Notes: generated from the letters alone by a model not told the origin. A stretch of DNA of 64,000 nt from Dyadobacter pollutisoli (GCF_026625565.1 NZ_CP112998.1:5916001-5980000), one strand, 5' to 3'. Numbered from the stretch's first letter, positions 42,029 through 50,912 are shown. A program made the numbers and translations.

Positions 42029-42643
42029 ATGATCGACTGGCTCAATCACTCCATTTCCCTCGCCGGGCTGCTTACTACTCCTCTTGAAATTCTGGGATTC
42101 CTGACCGGGGCGATCTGTGTTTATCTCAACACCCGGCAGAATGTACTGGGCTGGTTTTTCGGGATAGTCAATGCAGTGTTGTACGCGGCTGTTTTCTGGC
42201 AGGTCAGGCTCTACGCCGACATGGGTTTGCAGGGTTACTATTTCCTAACGAGCATTTACGGCTGGTGGATGTGGAAATTCGGAGGACAGACGCACAACGG
42301 GGTCAAAGTAAGTTATACACCAGCGAAACTGTATCCGGTATTCGGGCTGATTTTTATCGTAATAACCATTTCCTGGGGGTTTTTGCTCGGTCGCTTTACC
42401 AACGCAAGCCTCACTTATGCCGACTCTGCGTTAACCATTGCCAGCCTGATCGGCCAATGGATGATGGCCAGAAAGTACCTCGAAAACTGGATTATCTGGA
42501 TCGTGGCCGATGCCTGCTACGTGGTCATGTATTTTTACAAAGATCTGCACCTGACGGCCATTTTATATGCAGTGTTTCTCGTGTTAGCGGTAATCGGGTA
42601 TGTGCAGTGGCGGAAGGATGTTGTCAGGGTTAGTCAGTTGTAG
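42029..42643 (+). CDS. pnuC: PnuC-family nicotinamide mononucleotide/riboside transporter
   Basis: 204 residues from the ATG at 42029; the longer frame starts with TTG. Seven predicted membrane helices. PLEILGFLTGAICVYLNTRQNVLGWFFGIVNAVLYAAVFW and YFLTSIYGWWMWKFGG are PnuC signatures, with the aromatic substrate-channel residues in YGWWMWKFGG. PnuC also exists as thiamine or riboflavin transporters. No TPP riboswitch (CTGAGA/ACCTGATC) was seen in the 209-bp upstream region, so nicotinamide riboside is preferred but unproven. The last codons (VVRVSQL) lie in the 10-bp GTCA array. Confidence 0.9.
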   Translation: MIDWLNHSISLAGLLTTPLEILGFLTGAICVYLNTRQNVLGWFFGIVNAVLYAAVFWQVRLYADMGLQGYYFLTSIYGWWMWKFGGQTHNGVKVSYTPAKLYPVFGLIFIVITISWGFLLGRFTNASLTYADSALTIASLIGQWMMARKYLENWIIWIVADACYVVMYFYKDLHLTAILYAVFLVLAVIGYVQWRKDVVRVSQL

Positions 42644-42820
42644 TCAGGAATGGTCAGACATCGTCATTCATCGTCAGGTGTGGTGATTTATCGTCAGAAA
42701 TAGTCATTTGTAGTCAGATGTGGTCATTTATTGTCAGTTGTCGTCATTAATGTTATACTAAAAATGACAATACCTGACCTCATGACTATCAGTGACTCTT
42801 ATGACTAAAAATGACGATTT
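42621..42820. repeat. 10-bp-phased GTCA / TGAC array
   Basis: From 42621 to 42750, thirteen consecutive 10-bp units of form TNGTCANNNN (one is GTGA), exactly in phase. Then, after a short centre, TGAC occurs at 42765, 42775, 42783, 42793, 42802 and 42812, i.e. the inverse orientation at 8-10-bp spacing. It fills the gap between the convergent pnuC and barstar-like genes and overlaps the end of pnuC. Confidence 0.9.
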
Positions 42821-43266
42821 TAATCAATTGTATCAAACGGTATTTCCTGCTCTTCCAGTAAAGCACGGATGCGGGTTGAATCCTTAAATACAATCTGCAA
42901 TTCTTTCTTCGCCACACCTTCCTCCTCTTCATCCATCCATTTCCAATCCTCAGCAGTAGCGTCAAAAATATCGATTACCGAAAGGATCTTTTCTTCTGAT
43001 TTTTCTTTGGATAACCAGTCCGACGAGTGATCAATGTAAATAATCACTTTTTGTTCCTTGATCCATTCCAGATCATTCAACATCTCGTCCAATGCATCCA
43101 GGTTTTTCCCTGAGTAATCCGGGAAGTTCATGGCAACACCAATTTGGTCATGAAAATCCTTGATCGACATTGCTTTTTGACCATCGATGTGTGCTATAAA
43201 TGCACCCAGAAATGTTTTGCGGATATCTGATTCCTCCTTGGCGATCAGGAAGTGTGTGTTTTTCAT
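42820..43266 (-). CDS. Barstar-family protein
   Basis: 148 residues from the ATG at 43266 (MKNTHFLIAKEE). HIDGQKAMSIKDFHDQIGVAMNFPDYSGKNLDALDEMLNDLEWI matches barstar, the barnase inhibitor, including the NLDAL helix with acidic residues that plug the RNase active site. The C-terminal part is strongly acidic (WKWMDEEEEGVAKKE). No barnase-like RNase gene is adjacent. It may be a solitary immunity protein or a regulator with another partner. Confidence 0.85.
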   Translation of the reverse strand: MKNTHFLIAKEESDIRKTFLGAFIAHIDGQKAMSIKDFHDQIGVAMNFPDYSGKNLDALDEMLNDLEWIKEQKVIIYIDHSSDWLSKEKSEEKILSVIDIFDATAEDWKWMDEEEEGVAKKELQIVFKDSTRIRALLEEQEIPFDTID

Positions 43267-43340
43267 ACGTTGGTTCGGTTTTAAACAGCACCGCAAGTTA
43301 TGGAAAAATACAGGTTCAAAACCACCCCAGCCTCCCCGAT

Positions 43341-44264
43341 TTACTTCAAATACCGCTTTCTTAACAATTGCATCATATGTACGTTAATCGCCCACTGGTC
43401 AGCGAGTGGCTGGTGTGTGAACGGAACCGTGGGTAAATAATTGGGTGGGCCAAACTCTGTCAATACCGTCAATGTTTCCCCGGCTTTCACTTTTTGCTCC
43501 ACTACCACATCCCACCAAGCCAAATGTGCCTTCACCGCCGCTTCCCATTCCGGGGCGCGGGGATCATTTACCTGCGGGCCTTCTTCGTGGCCTATCCGTG
43601 AGTGAATGTGACCCACGCGGGATAATGCCAGTTTCACCGTTTCCTCCTGGTCCTGCAATAGGCTTTCATGCACATTGCACCAATGCGAAATGTCGAGCGT
43701 CAATCTCAGTTCCGGGTTTTTCTCAATAAAATTTCTCGCAATGTGCGCCGCAAAAAGCATACGTCCGCGATGCGTTTCGTGGTAAATAGGTATACCGGTT
43801 TTAACTGACGCCTCGGTGGTATGGTCTATGAAAGCCTTGTTTTGCTCATAGGTGAAAAAATCCCGTCCGCTGTGGCAATTGATGTATAAAGGCTTTTGTA
43901 CGAACTCTGTCGTAGCTGCATTTATCTGCTTTTTAAATGCCTCTAAATGAGTCTTGTGATCCTTTTCTCCCGAGCCGCACAAAATTCCTACCTGCAAATC
44001 ATATTTCTTCAATGCATCAAAAAGCTCCTTTTGTTTTTCCTTCGAACCGGGCCACCACATTTCCGTACCGTCATAACCTTCTTTCTTAATTGCGGCACAA
44101 AAAGCATCGGTAGTACCAGGGTAACCCCAGTTGGTACCAAGGACTTTCAATGACAATTTGTTTTCAAACTGAAAGGGGGCCTCGACGGAACTTGCAGCAG
44201 CATCCAAACCAGCCACAACTCCTGCGGTAGTAATAGCAGTATTAATAAAATTCCGGCGATTCAT
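43341..44264 (-). CDS. Exported sugar phosphate isomerase/epimerase-like TIM-barrel protein
   Basis: 307 residues. The N-terminus MNRRNFINTAITTAGVVAG is a Tat-type signal (Arg3-Arg4). The body is an AP-endonuclease-2/xylose-isomerase-like TIM barrel: YDGTEMWWPGS, INCHSGRDFFT, IYHETHRGRMLFA, LTLDISHWCNV and VLTEFGPPNY, carrying the Glu/Asp/His metal ligands of the family. It is the last gene of the five-gene oxidoreductive operon starting at 50680. The substrate is probably a sugar or 3-keto sugar; not determinable here. Confidence 0.85.
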   Translation of the reverse strand: MNRRNFINTAITTAGVVAGLDAAASSVEAPFQFENKLSLKVLGTNWGYPGTTDAFCAAIKKEGYDGTEMWWPGSKEKQKELFDALKKYDLQVGILCGSGEKDHKTHLEAFKKQINAATTEFVQKPLYINCHSGRDFFTYEQNKAFIDHTTEASVKTGIPIYHETHRGRMLFAAHIARNFIEKNPELRLTLDISHWCNVHESLLQDQEETVKLALSRVGHIHSRIGHEEGPQVNDPRAPEWEAAVKAHLAWWDVVVEQKVKAGETLTVLTEFGPPNYLPTVPFTHQPLADQWAINVHMMQLLRKRYLK

Positions 44265-44306
44265 TGATTTGATATTCTGAAATTGAAAATTTTGAAAAGG
44301 AGCAGA

Positions 44307-45824
44307 CTACGGTTTCTTTACAGGTTCATTCGCGGCAGTGGCAGTAGTATCCCCCGCTTTTAAAAACTGGGCAACCTCTGCTTCACTGAATCCATTAACC
44401 ACCAAAAGTCCCGGATACTGTTTCGTTACCTGGCTCACAGCCGTATCGGTAACCGCCGATTCCCAGACATATACCGAACGAAGCTCTTTCATACCGGCAA
44501 CGCTTTTGAGCCCTGCGTCCCCGACTTTGGTATCCACCACATTGAGATAGCCCAGGTATGGCAGATTTTTGAGTTCAGCAATGCCCTTATCCGTAACAAT
44601 GGTATGTTCGAGGTGCAGTTTGTTCAGGTTTTTAAATTTGGCAATATCCTTCAAAGCCGCGTCCGTAACCTTGGTACCGCCCAATTTCAGCCATGTAATT
44701 TGCTCTGAAACCGGTGCCAGTAAGGCCATTTCTTTATCACCAAAAGCAGGCGCATTCACCGCGCTCACTTCCAGTAAATTCTGGTCCTGAGATAATGTAT
44801 TGACAATTAATCCTGCCTTCCTCAATGCCTGAATGTCCTTTTCATCCGCCGGCGGCACTTTCAGGCTGAATACTGCCGATTCAGGTTTTTTGGAAGAACC
44901 CGAAGCCCCGCCTTTGCTTAACGACGCCAATACAGGTTTAACTTCCTCAGAAACTTTCAAATCCGCTACTTTTTTGTCCGATGGCGCTCCCTGATCGATC
45001 CACCAGGTGAGCAAGGTGATCTGATCGGTGGTCAGCTGTGGTTTGCCTTTGGGTGGCATATGGTCGTCATCGTTTTCTTCGAGCAGGCAACGTTTGATCA
45101 TATCACTTTCTGTGCTTTTACCGGATACAAAAGCTGGGCCGCCCTCGCCCCCTTTAACCAGCAAAGCCAGTTCGTCCATCCGAAGATCACCCTTTTTCTT
45201 GCTCGCATTGTGACACTGGACACAACGTGCTTCGAGTATCGGCTGCACAATGTCTTTGTACACCAGCGCCTGCTCCACATTTGCAATAGGTTTAATTTCT
45301 TTCGCTTTTTCTTCCAGCGGGTCCATTCCTGCCAGGCTGCGAAATGGCTCAGGCGTGTATTGCGTCAGGTAATCCGCGCCGTGCGTGAGCGAACCACCGT
45401 CGTGCCCTGCGCTCATTGTAAGCACAACCGCAATGCCAAATGCAGGCAGGTGGACCAGCTTGCCAAAAGGAATAACTTTCCCGACCCGATCCGACTTCAC
45501 CAGCCACGCTACCCAGGCAAATGCCGCCACACCAATGCCTTTCCACATATGGTCGCCCAGCAATTCCTCGTCATACCCGCCTCCCAGCGAAAGCATATAG
45601 CCCGCAATGCACGCGAAAGTGGCGCTTATTGCTGACCAGAAAAGTATAAATACGACTGTCCCTTCGCCGATATTGATCTTACCGCTTCTCCTGCCGATTT
45701 CGAGCAAGGCGGCGATCAACAAAAAACCAATGGGTAAATGCACCAGCACCGGGTGAAACCTTCCGATAAAAAGTGCCCAGGAAGAAGCCTGAAGTAGAGG
45801 GAGTAACATACCGAAATCCAGCAT
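44307..45824 (-). CDS. DUF2231 / c-type cytochrome / leucine-rich-repeat fusion
   Basis: 505 residues. The N-terminus is a DUF2231-like membrane domain (LFIGRFHPVLVHLPIGFLLIAALLEIGRR plus further helices to about 140). A planctomycete-type cytochrome c domain has heme motif CVQCH at 201-205 and the downstream ligand region DDHMPPKGKPQLT. The C-terminal third (about 355-485) has leucine-rich repeats of ~24 residues (LKDIAKFKNLNKLHLEHTIVTDKGIAEL, LGYLNVVDTKVGDAGLKSV). Probably inner-membrane anchored with periplasmic heme and LRR parts, passing electrons for the neighbouring enzymes. Confidence 0.85.
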   Translation of the reverse strand: MLDFGMLLPLLQASSWALFIGRFHPVLVHLPIGFLLIAALLEIGRRSGKINIGEGTVVFILFWSAISATFACIAGYMLSLGGGYDEELLGDHMWKGIGVAAFAWVAWLVKSDRVGKVIPFGKLVHLPAFGIAVVLTMSAGHDGGSLTHGADYLTQYTPEPFRSLAGMDPLEEKAKEIKPIANVEQALVYKDIVQPILEARCVQCHNASKKKGDLRMDELALLVKGGEGGPAFVSGKSTESDMIKRCLLEENDDDHMPPKGKPQLTTDQITLLTWWIDQGAPSDKKVADLKVSEEVKPVLASLSKGGASGSSKKPESAVFSLKVPPADEKDIQALRKAGLIVNTLSQDQNLLEVSAVNAPAFGDKEMALLAPVSEQITWLKLGGTKVTDAALKDIAKFKNLNKLHLEHTIVTDKGIAELKNLPYLGYLNVVDTKVGDAGLKSVAGMKELRSVYVWESAVTDTAVSQVTKQYPGLLVVNGFSEAEVAQFLKAGDTTATAANEPVKKP

Positions 45825-45867
45825 TAAGACGTCAATTCAAATGTTTAAATAAGTTGGGGCTCTGATT

Positions 45868-46188
45868 TTATAACCTGAAAACTTCCGGGCAGGATACCGC
45901 CACGGGCGAGTTATCAGCATTGACTTCCATAATATCGGCCATATGGTCCCACCATTTTTTCATGATAGGCAGGCCCGCGAGACCGGCCGTTTGTTCATTA
46001 CTTCCCAGTTTTTGAAAAGCAAACAAGGCCAATGTTTCTTCGTCGAGAAAAATATAGTACTCTTTGATACCCGCTTCGATCAAAAGCTGCGATAATTCCG
46101 GCCAGATTTCATCGTGTCGTTTTTTGTATTCTGCTTCAAATCCCGGTTTAAGCTGCATCCGGAATGCTTTTACTAAGTCCTGGTCCAT
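45868..46188 (-). CDS. rhaM: L-rhamnose mutarotase
   Basis: 106-residue dimeric alpha/beta-barrel protein. AFRMQLKPGFEAEYKKRHDEIWPEL contains the equivalent of the catalytic His22 of E. coli RhaM, and WWDHMADIMEVNADNSPVAVSCPEVFRL matches the C-terminal signature. It interconverts alpha and beta anomers of L-rhamnose, or of a related 6-deoxy sugar in paralogues. No rhaB, rhaA or rhaD lies nearby, so the sugar may differ. It is 36 bp after the DUF1501 gene. Confidence 0.88.
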   Translation of the reverse strand: MDQDLVKAFRMQLKPGFEAEYKKRHDEIWPELSQLLIEAGIKEYYIFLDEETLALFAFQKLGSNEQTAGLAGLPIMKKWWDHMADIMEVNADNSPVAVSCPEVFRL

Positions 46189-46224
46189 TTTTTGGCTTTA
46201 TTCGACGAAAAAATAAATGTTTGA

Positions 46225-47700
46225 TCAGGCAATTACGTCTTTGACAACCTTGCCTTCTGTATCGGTTAACCGGAAGTTTCTGCCCTGGAATGGATAGGTA
46301 AATTTCTCATGGTCAAAACCCATCAGACTAAGGATCGTGGCCTGCAAATCATGCACATGAACCCTGTCTTTTACGCCGTAGTAACCCAGTTCATCGGTTT
46401 GTCCATGGCTGTGTCCCCGTTTCACCCCGCCGCCGGCCATCCACATTGTGAATGCATCCAAATGGTGATCACGGCCCATAAATGGCATCACCAGTCCATT
46501 CCTGTTTTCCTGCATCGGCGTTCTTCCAAATTCCGCACCCCAAATAATCAGTGTCTCTTCCAGAAGACCACGCATTTTCAAGTCTTTGATCAATGCAGCA
46601 ATCGGCTGGTCTGACTCCCGGCATTTCTGACGCAAGCCTCCTTCCACATTATGGTCTTTCGAGGTACCGTGTCCATCCCAGCCCCAGTCAAACAGCTGTA
46701 CGAAACGAACATCGTTTTCGACCAGTTTACGTGCTAAAAGGCAGTTCATAGCGAAAGTACCCTCGCCCGGTTTCACGCCGTACATATCCAGTATGAACTG
46801 AGGCTCTTTGGAAACATCCATTACCTCAGGCACCGACATCTGCATTCGGAAAGCCATTTCGTACTGGCTGATGCGGGTCAATATTTCGGGGTCTTTTACG
46901 TCCTCGTAAGTCTGGCGATTTATTTCATTAATTGCTTCAATGGTCTGTTTACGCATATCGCGGTTCATCCCACTCGGGTCACTCACATACAAAACCGGAT
47001 CGCCACCTGTACGGCATTGCACGCCCTGATATACCGACGGCAAAAAGCCGCTGCCATAAACGCTCTTTCCAGCATCAGGCTGTTGTCCTCCCGACGCCAG
47101 CACTATGAAGCCCGGCAAATTCTGGTTTTCAGATCCCAGCCCATACACCGACCACGCTCCCAGGCTTGGTCGCCCCAGCCGCGCACTTCCGGTATGCATC
47201 AGCAGCTGCGCGGGTGCGTGGTTGAACTGGTCGGTATGCATTGCTTTCATGAATGTGATCTCGTCCGCAACAGTTTGCAAATAAGGTACGTAGTCCGACA
47301 TCCAAGCCCCAGATTGACCGTACTGGGCAAATTTTCCTTGCGGACCCAGCATTTTGGGCACACCCTGGATGAATGCGAATTTTTTCCCTTCCAAAAACTC
47401 CGCCGGACAATCCTGACCGTGGTACTTCACCAGTTCCGGCTTATAATCGAACAATTCCAGCTGCGAAGGCGCCCCCGCCATATGAATGTATATTACCCGC
47501 TTTGCTTTGGGAGCAAACTGCGGGATTTTAGCAGCGGCAGCATGCTCGGCAACGCTAGTACCAGCGCTGGAACTGCCGCAGGAACCCAGCAAAGAACCTA
47601 GCCCCAACGCTCCCAATCCAAATCCTGCCGACTGCAGAAAGTGCCGGCGGGTTTGCCGGTGCAGATCTGCATATTGAAGTTCTTTCAGTAGTTTTTCCAT
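46225..47700 (-). CDS. DUF1501 family exported protein
   Basis: 491 residues with a Tat signal (TRRHFLQSAGFGLGALGLGSLLGSC; Arg18-Arg19, possible lipidated Cys41). The body is the DUF1501 alkaline-phosphatase/sulfatase-like fold: VIYIHMAGAPSQLELFDYKPEL, FDWGWDGHG, LIIWGAEFGRTPM and GRDHHLDAFTMWMAGGGVKRG, with metal-type Asp/His positions. DUF1501 genes nearly always follow PSD1/DUF1553 genes, especially in Planctomycetes. Function is not established. A hairpin-bounded repeat fills the 229-bp gap upstream. Confidence 0.88.
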   Translation of the reverse strand: MEKLLKELQYADLHRQTRRHFLQSAGFGLGALGLGSLLGSCGSSSAGTSVAEHAAAAKIPQFAPKAKRVIYIHMAGAPSQLELFDYKPELVKYHGQDCPAEFLEGKKFAFIQGVPKMLGPQGKFAQYGQSGAWMSDYVPYLQTVADEITFMKAMHTDQFNHAPAQLLMHTGSARLGRPSLGAWSVYGLGSENQNLPGFIVLASGGQQPDAGKSVYGSGFLPSVYQGVQCRTGGDPVLYVSDPSGMNRDMRKQTIEAINEINRQTYEDVKDPEILTRISQYEMAFRMQMSVPEVMDVSKEPQFILDMYGVKPGEGTFAMNCLLARKLVENDVRFVQLFDWGWDGHGTSKDHNVEGGLRQKCRESDQPIAALIKDLKMRGLLEETLIIWGAEFGRTPMQENRNGLVMPFMGRDHHLDAFTMWMAGGGVKRGHSHGQTDELGYYGVKDRVHVHDLQATILSLMGFDHEKFTYPFQGRNFRLTDTEGKVVKDVIA

Positions 47701-47731
47701 TTGTTTCTATCTAGGTCTGCTGCATCTCTAG

Positions 47732-47929
47732 CCCCAGGCTAAAGCCTGGGGTTTGGGGGATTCCGGTATCTCCGGCGGCCTCCGGCTCCCCGGTATCGCC
47801 GGCTCTCCGGCATCTCTGGCTCCCCGGCTCCGCGGTATCTCCGACTCCCCCGGCATGTCCGTCTCCCGGGATCTTCTCCGGTATCTTCGGCTTCCCGGCC
47901 CCGCCGCGCCCCAAGGCTGAAGCCTTGGG
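47732..47929. repeat. REP-like hairpins flanking a GC-rich CCGGTATCTCCGG array
   Basis: Hairpin A (47732-47751) is CCCCAGGCT-AA-AGCCTGGGG and hairpin B (47910-47929) is CCCAAGGCT-GA-AGCCTTGGG. Between them, about 158 bp consist of degenerate units such as CTCCGGTATCTCCGG and CCCCGGCTCC. Hairpin B ends exactly at the PSD1 stop codon (47930). The minus-strand frame here is repeat-encoded and not a gene. Confidence 0.85.
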
Positions 47930-50680
47930 CTACTCCTTGGTTACTACATTGTCCAGGTTTAGCATTACGTTGGCGGAGATCGTCAGGGCGGCAAGCTCGG
48001 GCGATCTTTCCTTGCCGTAGGCCAGAATGCTGTCTGCATCAACCGGTTTCTTTCGGTAGGCGCTCAATGCATCCTTGTATACTTTTACCAGCACATTCAG
48101 GTTCTTTTTCTCGATTGGCTGGAATGTCAGCATCCGGTATCCCTCGGTCAATTGCTGCTCAGGTGTTTTGCCTCTTTTCTGCATTTTAGTGGCGAGTTTT
48201 TCAGCAGCTTCGAGATACACCGGATCATTCAATGTCACCAATGCCTGCAAAGGTGTATTGGTCAATATTCTTCTGGATTGACAAAATTCGCGGCTAGGCG
48301 CATCAAACGTGACCATCGAAGGATACGGAGCCGTACGTTTCCAATAAGTGTAAACGCCTCTTCTGTAACGGTCCTCGCCTTCACTCAGTACCCATTTTTC
48401 ACCGCTATAAGGCGATTGCCAGATCTTATCGGGCTGGGGCGGCATGACACCGGGGCCGTACATTTTGTTTGAAATCAATCCGCTGCATGCAAGCGCCTGG
48501 TCACGTACTTGTTCGGCGCTCAGCCTTACCCGCGGGCCGCGTGAGATATAAATATTGTAAGGGTCCTTTTCGAGTTTGTCATGATCCGTTTTGGAACTCT
48601 GCCGGTAGGTCGCCGACATTACAATGGTTTTCAGCAGCTTTTTAACACTCCAATGATCGGTTTCGATAAAATCGGCTGCCAGCCAGTCCAGCAGTTCAGG
48701 GTGGCTTGGTTCTGCGCCCTGGGAACCGAAATCCTCCACTGTTTCCACGATTCCTTTACCAAAAAGCTGCTCCCAGAAACGGTTTACTACCACTCTTCCA
48801 GTCAATGCATTGTCGCGGCTTACTATCCATTTGGCCAGTCCGAGGCGATCGCGGGAATATTCTTTCGGCATCGGTGCCAGTAGTTTTGGCACGTCCGGCT
48901 TCACTTCGGCACCTTTTACCATCCAGTTTCCGCGCACGAAAACGTTGGTTTTTCTTGCAAAATCACCTTTCCCCTCCCAAATCACCGGCATACTTTCCGT
49001 CGGGCGAGTGAGTACTGTCGCATAGTCGGCGACAATTTGTTCATACCCCGGCTGACCAGCTCCCGGCAACCCTTTTTGGAAAGAAGCCCAGCTGATCCGC
49101 AGCCATTCGGTGGGCGTTTTCGGACTGTTTAACGATAAATAAATGTCATGCTTTCCAGTGGTTTGATTCACCGGTGCAATAACTACCGTATCTCGCATCG
49201 GAATCTTGATCGTGGAAAGTACCGGTCCGTCCAATTTGTCCAGATGCAATGTTAATGTCGCGTTTTCAGCTTTCGTAGACACATTCATTAACACATTATC
49301 CACACCCGTGAGGTTAACTTGTGGAATTCGTGCATTGCCTTTGTCTTTGACACCATAGTAAGAAATTAGCAACACCGTAGACTGATCCCCTTTCACAAAA
49401 TTGTGCGCATTGATCTTTGGCTCCATCACCTTCATGAACTTCGTTTTGGCTTCGAGTTCCTCCGGCTTGTATTTTTTGATCCAGCCTTTGACCCGCTCTA
49501 CCCGGGCCGAATCCTCGCCTTTGTAAAACCTCAGTTTCGGCCACTCGTCCCACACATCTTCGTCACGGGAATTGTTAAAAAACGCTGCATACTTATAATA
49601 ATCTTCGTGCGGGATGGGATCATACGGATGGCTGTGACATTGAATGCAGCCAAATGTAGTTCCCTGCCAAACCTCCCAGGTTGTGTTCACACGGTCGATC
49701 AAAGCGGCAGTACGAAACTCTTCGTCGTCTGTGCCACCTTCATTGTTTGTCATGGTATTACGGTGAAAACCAGTGGCTATCATATTCTCCTCTTTGGGAA
49801 AACCGTCCTGCGATGCTGGTAGTAAATCACCGGCGAGCTGTTCTATCGTAAACTGATCGAAAGGCTTGTCTTCATTGAATGACTTCACCACATAGTCGCG
49901 GTAGCGCCACATGGTGCGGCCACCATCGCTTTCATAGCCTTTTGTATCAGCATAGCGGGCAAGGTCCATCCACATCGACGTCCATCTTTCGCCGTAAGAA
50001 GGAGATTTCAGCAGGCGGTTCACTACTTTTTCATACGCGTCGTCAGACTCGTCGTTTTCGAACTCGCTCACTTCCTTTTCCGTAGGAGGCAATCCTGTCA
50101 GATCGAGACTGACCCGGCGGATCAATGTAGCCTTATCTGCTTCCGGGGAGACGGACATCCCCTTATCTTTTAATTTCGCCAGTACGAAATGGTCTACTTC
50201 ATTTTTGGCCCATTTTTTATCCCCAATGTTGAGCAGGCCAAACAGGTTACCAATGCTGTTTAAGGAAGGTACTTCCGGTCTTTCTATTCGTTTGTAAGAC
50301 CAATGCTTTTCCCACTCAGCGCCTTCATTGACCCATTTTTTTAATGTATTGATTTCGCTTTCATTAAGTGGCGTGCCGTTTTTTGGCATACGGTCGTCAG
50401 GATCATCGCTCAATATGCGTCTGATCATCTCACTGGCATCCGCATCGCCGCGCACAACGGGGATCTTACCCGATTTGCCCGGTTCCAGCATCTCATGTTC
50501 GAACAAGAAGCTTACGTCACCTGCTTTTTTCACCCCTCCGTGACAGCCCATGCAGTGCTTGTTGAGGATCGGTTTCACCTCCGTGTTGTAGTCCGTTTTC
50601 GAATCAAAAACTCCCGACAGGAAAAAAGAAAACAGCAGCACAGCTAATCCGATAACACCCAGTACTATACCTTTTACCAT
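47930..50680 (-). CDS. PSD1 / planctomycete-cytochrome-C protein (DUF1549-DUF1553)
   Basis: 916 residues from the ATG at 50680, chosen because MVKGIVLGVIGLAVLLFSFFLSG is a signal anchor; the longer frame lacks support. An N-terminal PSCyt1 heme domain has CMGCH at 43-47, with DDRMPKNGTPLNESEINTLKKWV behind it. It is followed by DUF1549 (DLTGLPPTEKEVSEF...WMDLARYADTKGYESDGGRTMWRYRDYVV, GCIQCHSHPYDPI as a second heme motif), a carbohydrate-binding-like middle and DUF1553 (RVVVNRFWEQLFGKGIVETVEDFGSQG). Probably a periplasmic multi-domain oxidoreductase. First gene of its operon. Confidence 0.9.
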   Translation of the reverse strand: MVKGIVLGVIGLAVLLFSFFLSGVFDSKTDYNTEVKPILNKHCMGCHGGVKKAGDVSFLFEHEMLEPGKSGKIPVVRGDADASEMIRRILSDDPDDRMPKNGTPLNESEINTLKKWVNEGAEWEKHWSYKRIERPEVPSLNSIGNLFGLLNIGDKKWAKNEVDHFVLAKLKDKGMSVSPEADKATLIRRVSLDLTGLPPTEKEVSEFENDESDDAYEKVVNRLLKSPSYGERWTSMWMDLARYADTKGYESDGGRTMWRYRDYVVKSFNEDKPFDQFTIEQLAGDLLPASQDGFPKEENMIATGFHRNTMTNNEGGTDDEEFRTAALIDRVNTTWEVWQGTTFGCIQCHSHPYDPIPHEDYYKYAAFFNNSRDEDVWDEWPKLRFYKGEDSARVERVKGWIKKYKPEELEAKTKFMKVMEPKINAHNFVKGDQSTVLLISYYGVKDKGNARIPQVNLTGVDNVLMNVSTKAENATLTLHLDKLDGPVLSTIKIPMRDTVVIAPVNQTTGKHDIYLSLNSPKTPTEWLRISWASFQKGLPGAGQPGYEQIVADYATVLTRPTESMPVIWEGKGDFARKTNVFVRGNWMVKGAEVKPDVPKLLAPMPKEYSRDRLGLAKWIVSRDNALTGRVVVNRFWEQLFGKGIVETVEDFGSQGAEPSHPELLDWLAADFIETDHWSVKKLLKTIVMSATYRQSSKTDHDKLEKDPYNIYISRGPRVRLSAEQVRDQALACSGLISNKMYGPGVMPPQPDKIWQSPYSGEKWVLSEGEDRYRRGVYTYWKRTAPYPSMVTFDAPSREFCQSRRILTNTPLQALVTLNDPVYLEAAEKLATKMQKRGKTPEQQLTEGYRMLTFQPIEKKNLNVLVKVYKDALSAYRKKPVDADSILAYGKERSPELAALTISANVMLNLDNVVTKE

Positions 50681-50824
50681 TGTCCGGTGAAAAATTATTA
50701 TTTTAAAACAAATGCTTGTCAAAGAATGTAAAAGACCATTCCCTGAAAAAATTACCCTTTGCAATTTTACTTCATAACCTTGGGAATATGTATGGACAAA
50801 AGAACTTTTTTGATAGACAAAAAT

Positions 50825-50862
50825 GAAGAAACCCCGGGAATTTATCTCCCCGGGGTTTCTTC
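50825..50862 (-). terminator. susCD operon terminator
   Basis: Perfect 14-bp stem GAAGAAACCCCGGG/CCCGGGGTTTCTTC with a 10-nt loop, followed on the minus strand by ATTTTTG, 51 bp after the susD stop codon. Confidence 0.88.
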
Positions 50863-50912
50863 GTTCATTTATTCAGATCCCTGATCTCGTCAGGTTATTC
50901 CAATTTCGAATA

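Noticed and set aside
42621..42820. CRISPR array
   Set aside because: The unit is 10 bp with only GTCA conserved, there are no 20-40-bp identical repeats and spacers, and no cas genes are present.
47711..47914. 67-codon minus-strand frame rich in Gly, Asp, Thr and Pro
   Set aside because: It is a translation of the GC-rich repeat array between two hairpins; the composition follows the DNA repeat and there is no start context or homology.
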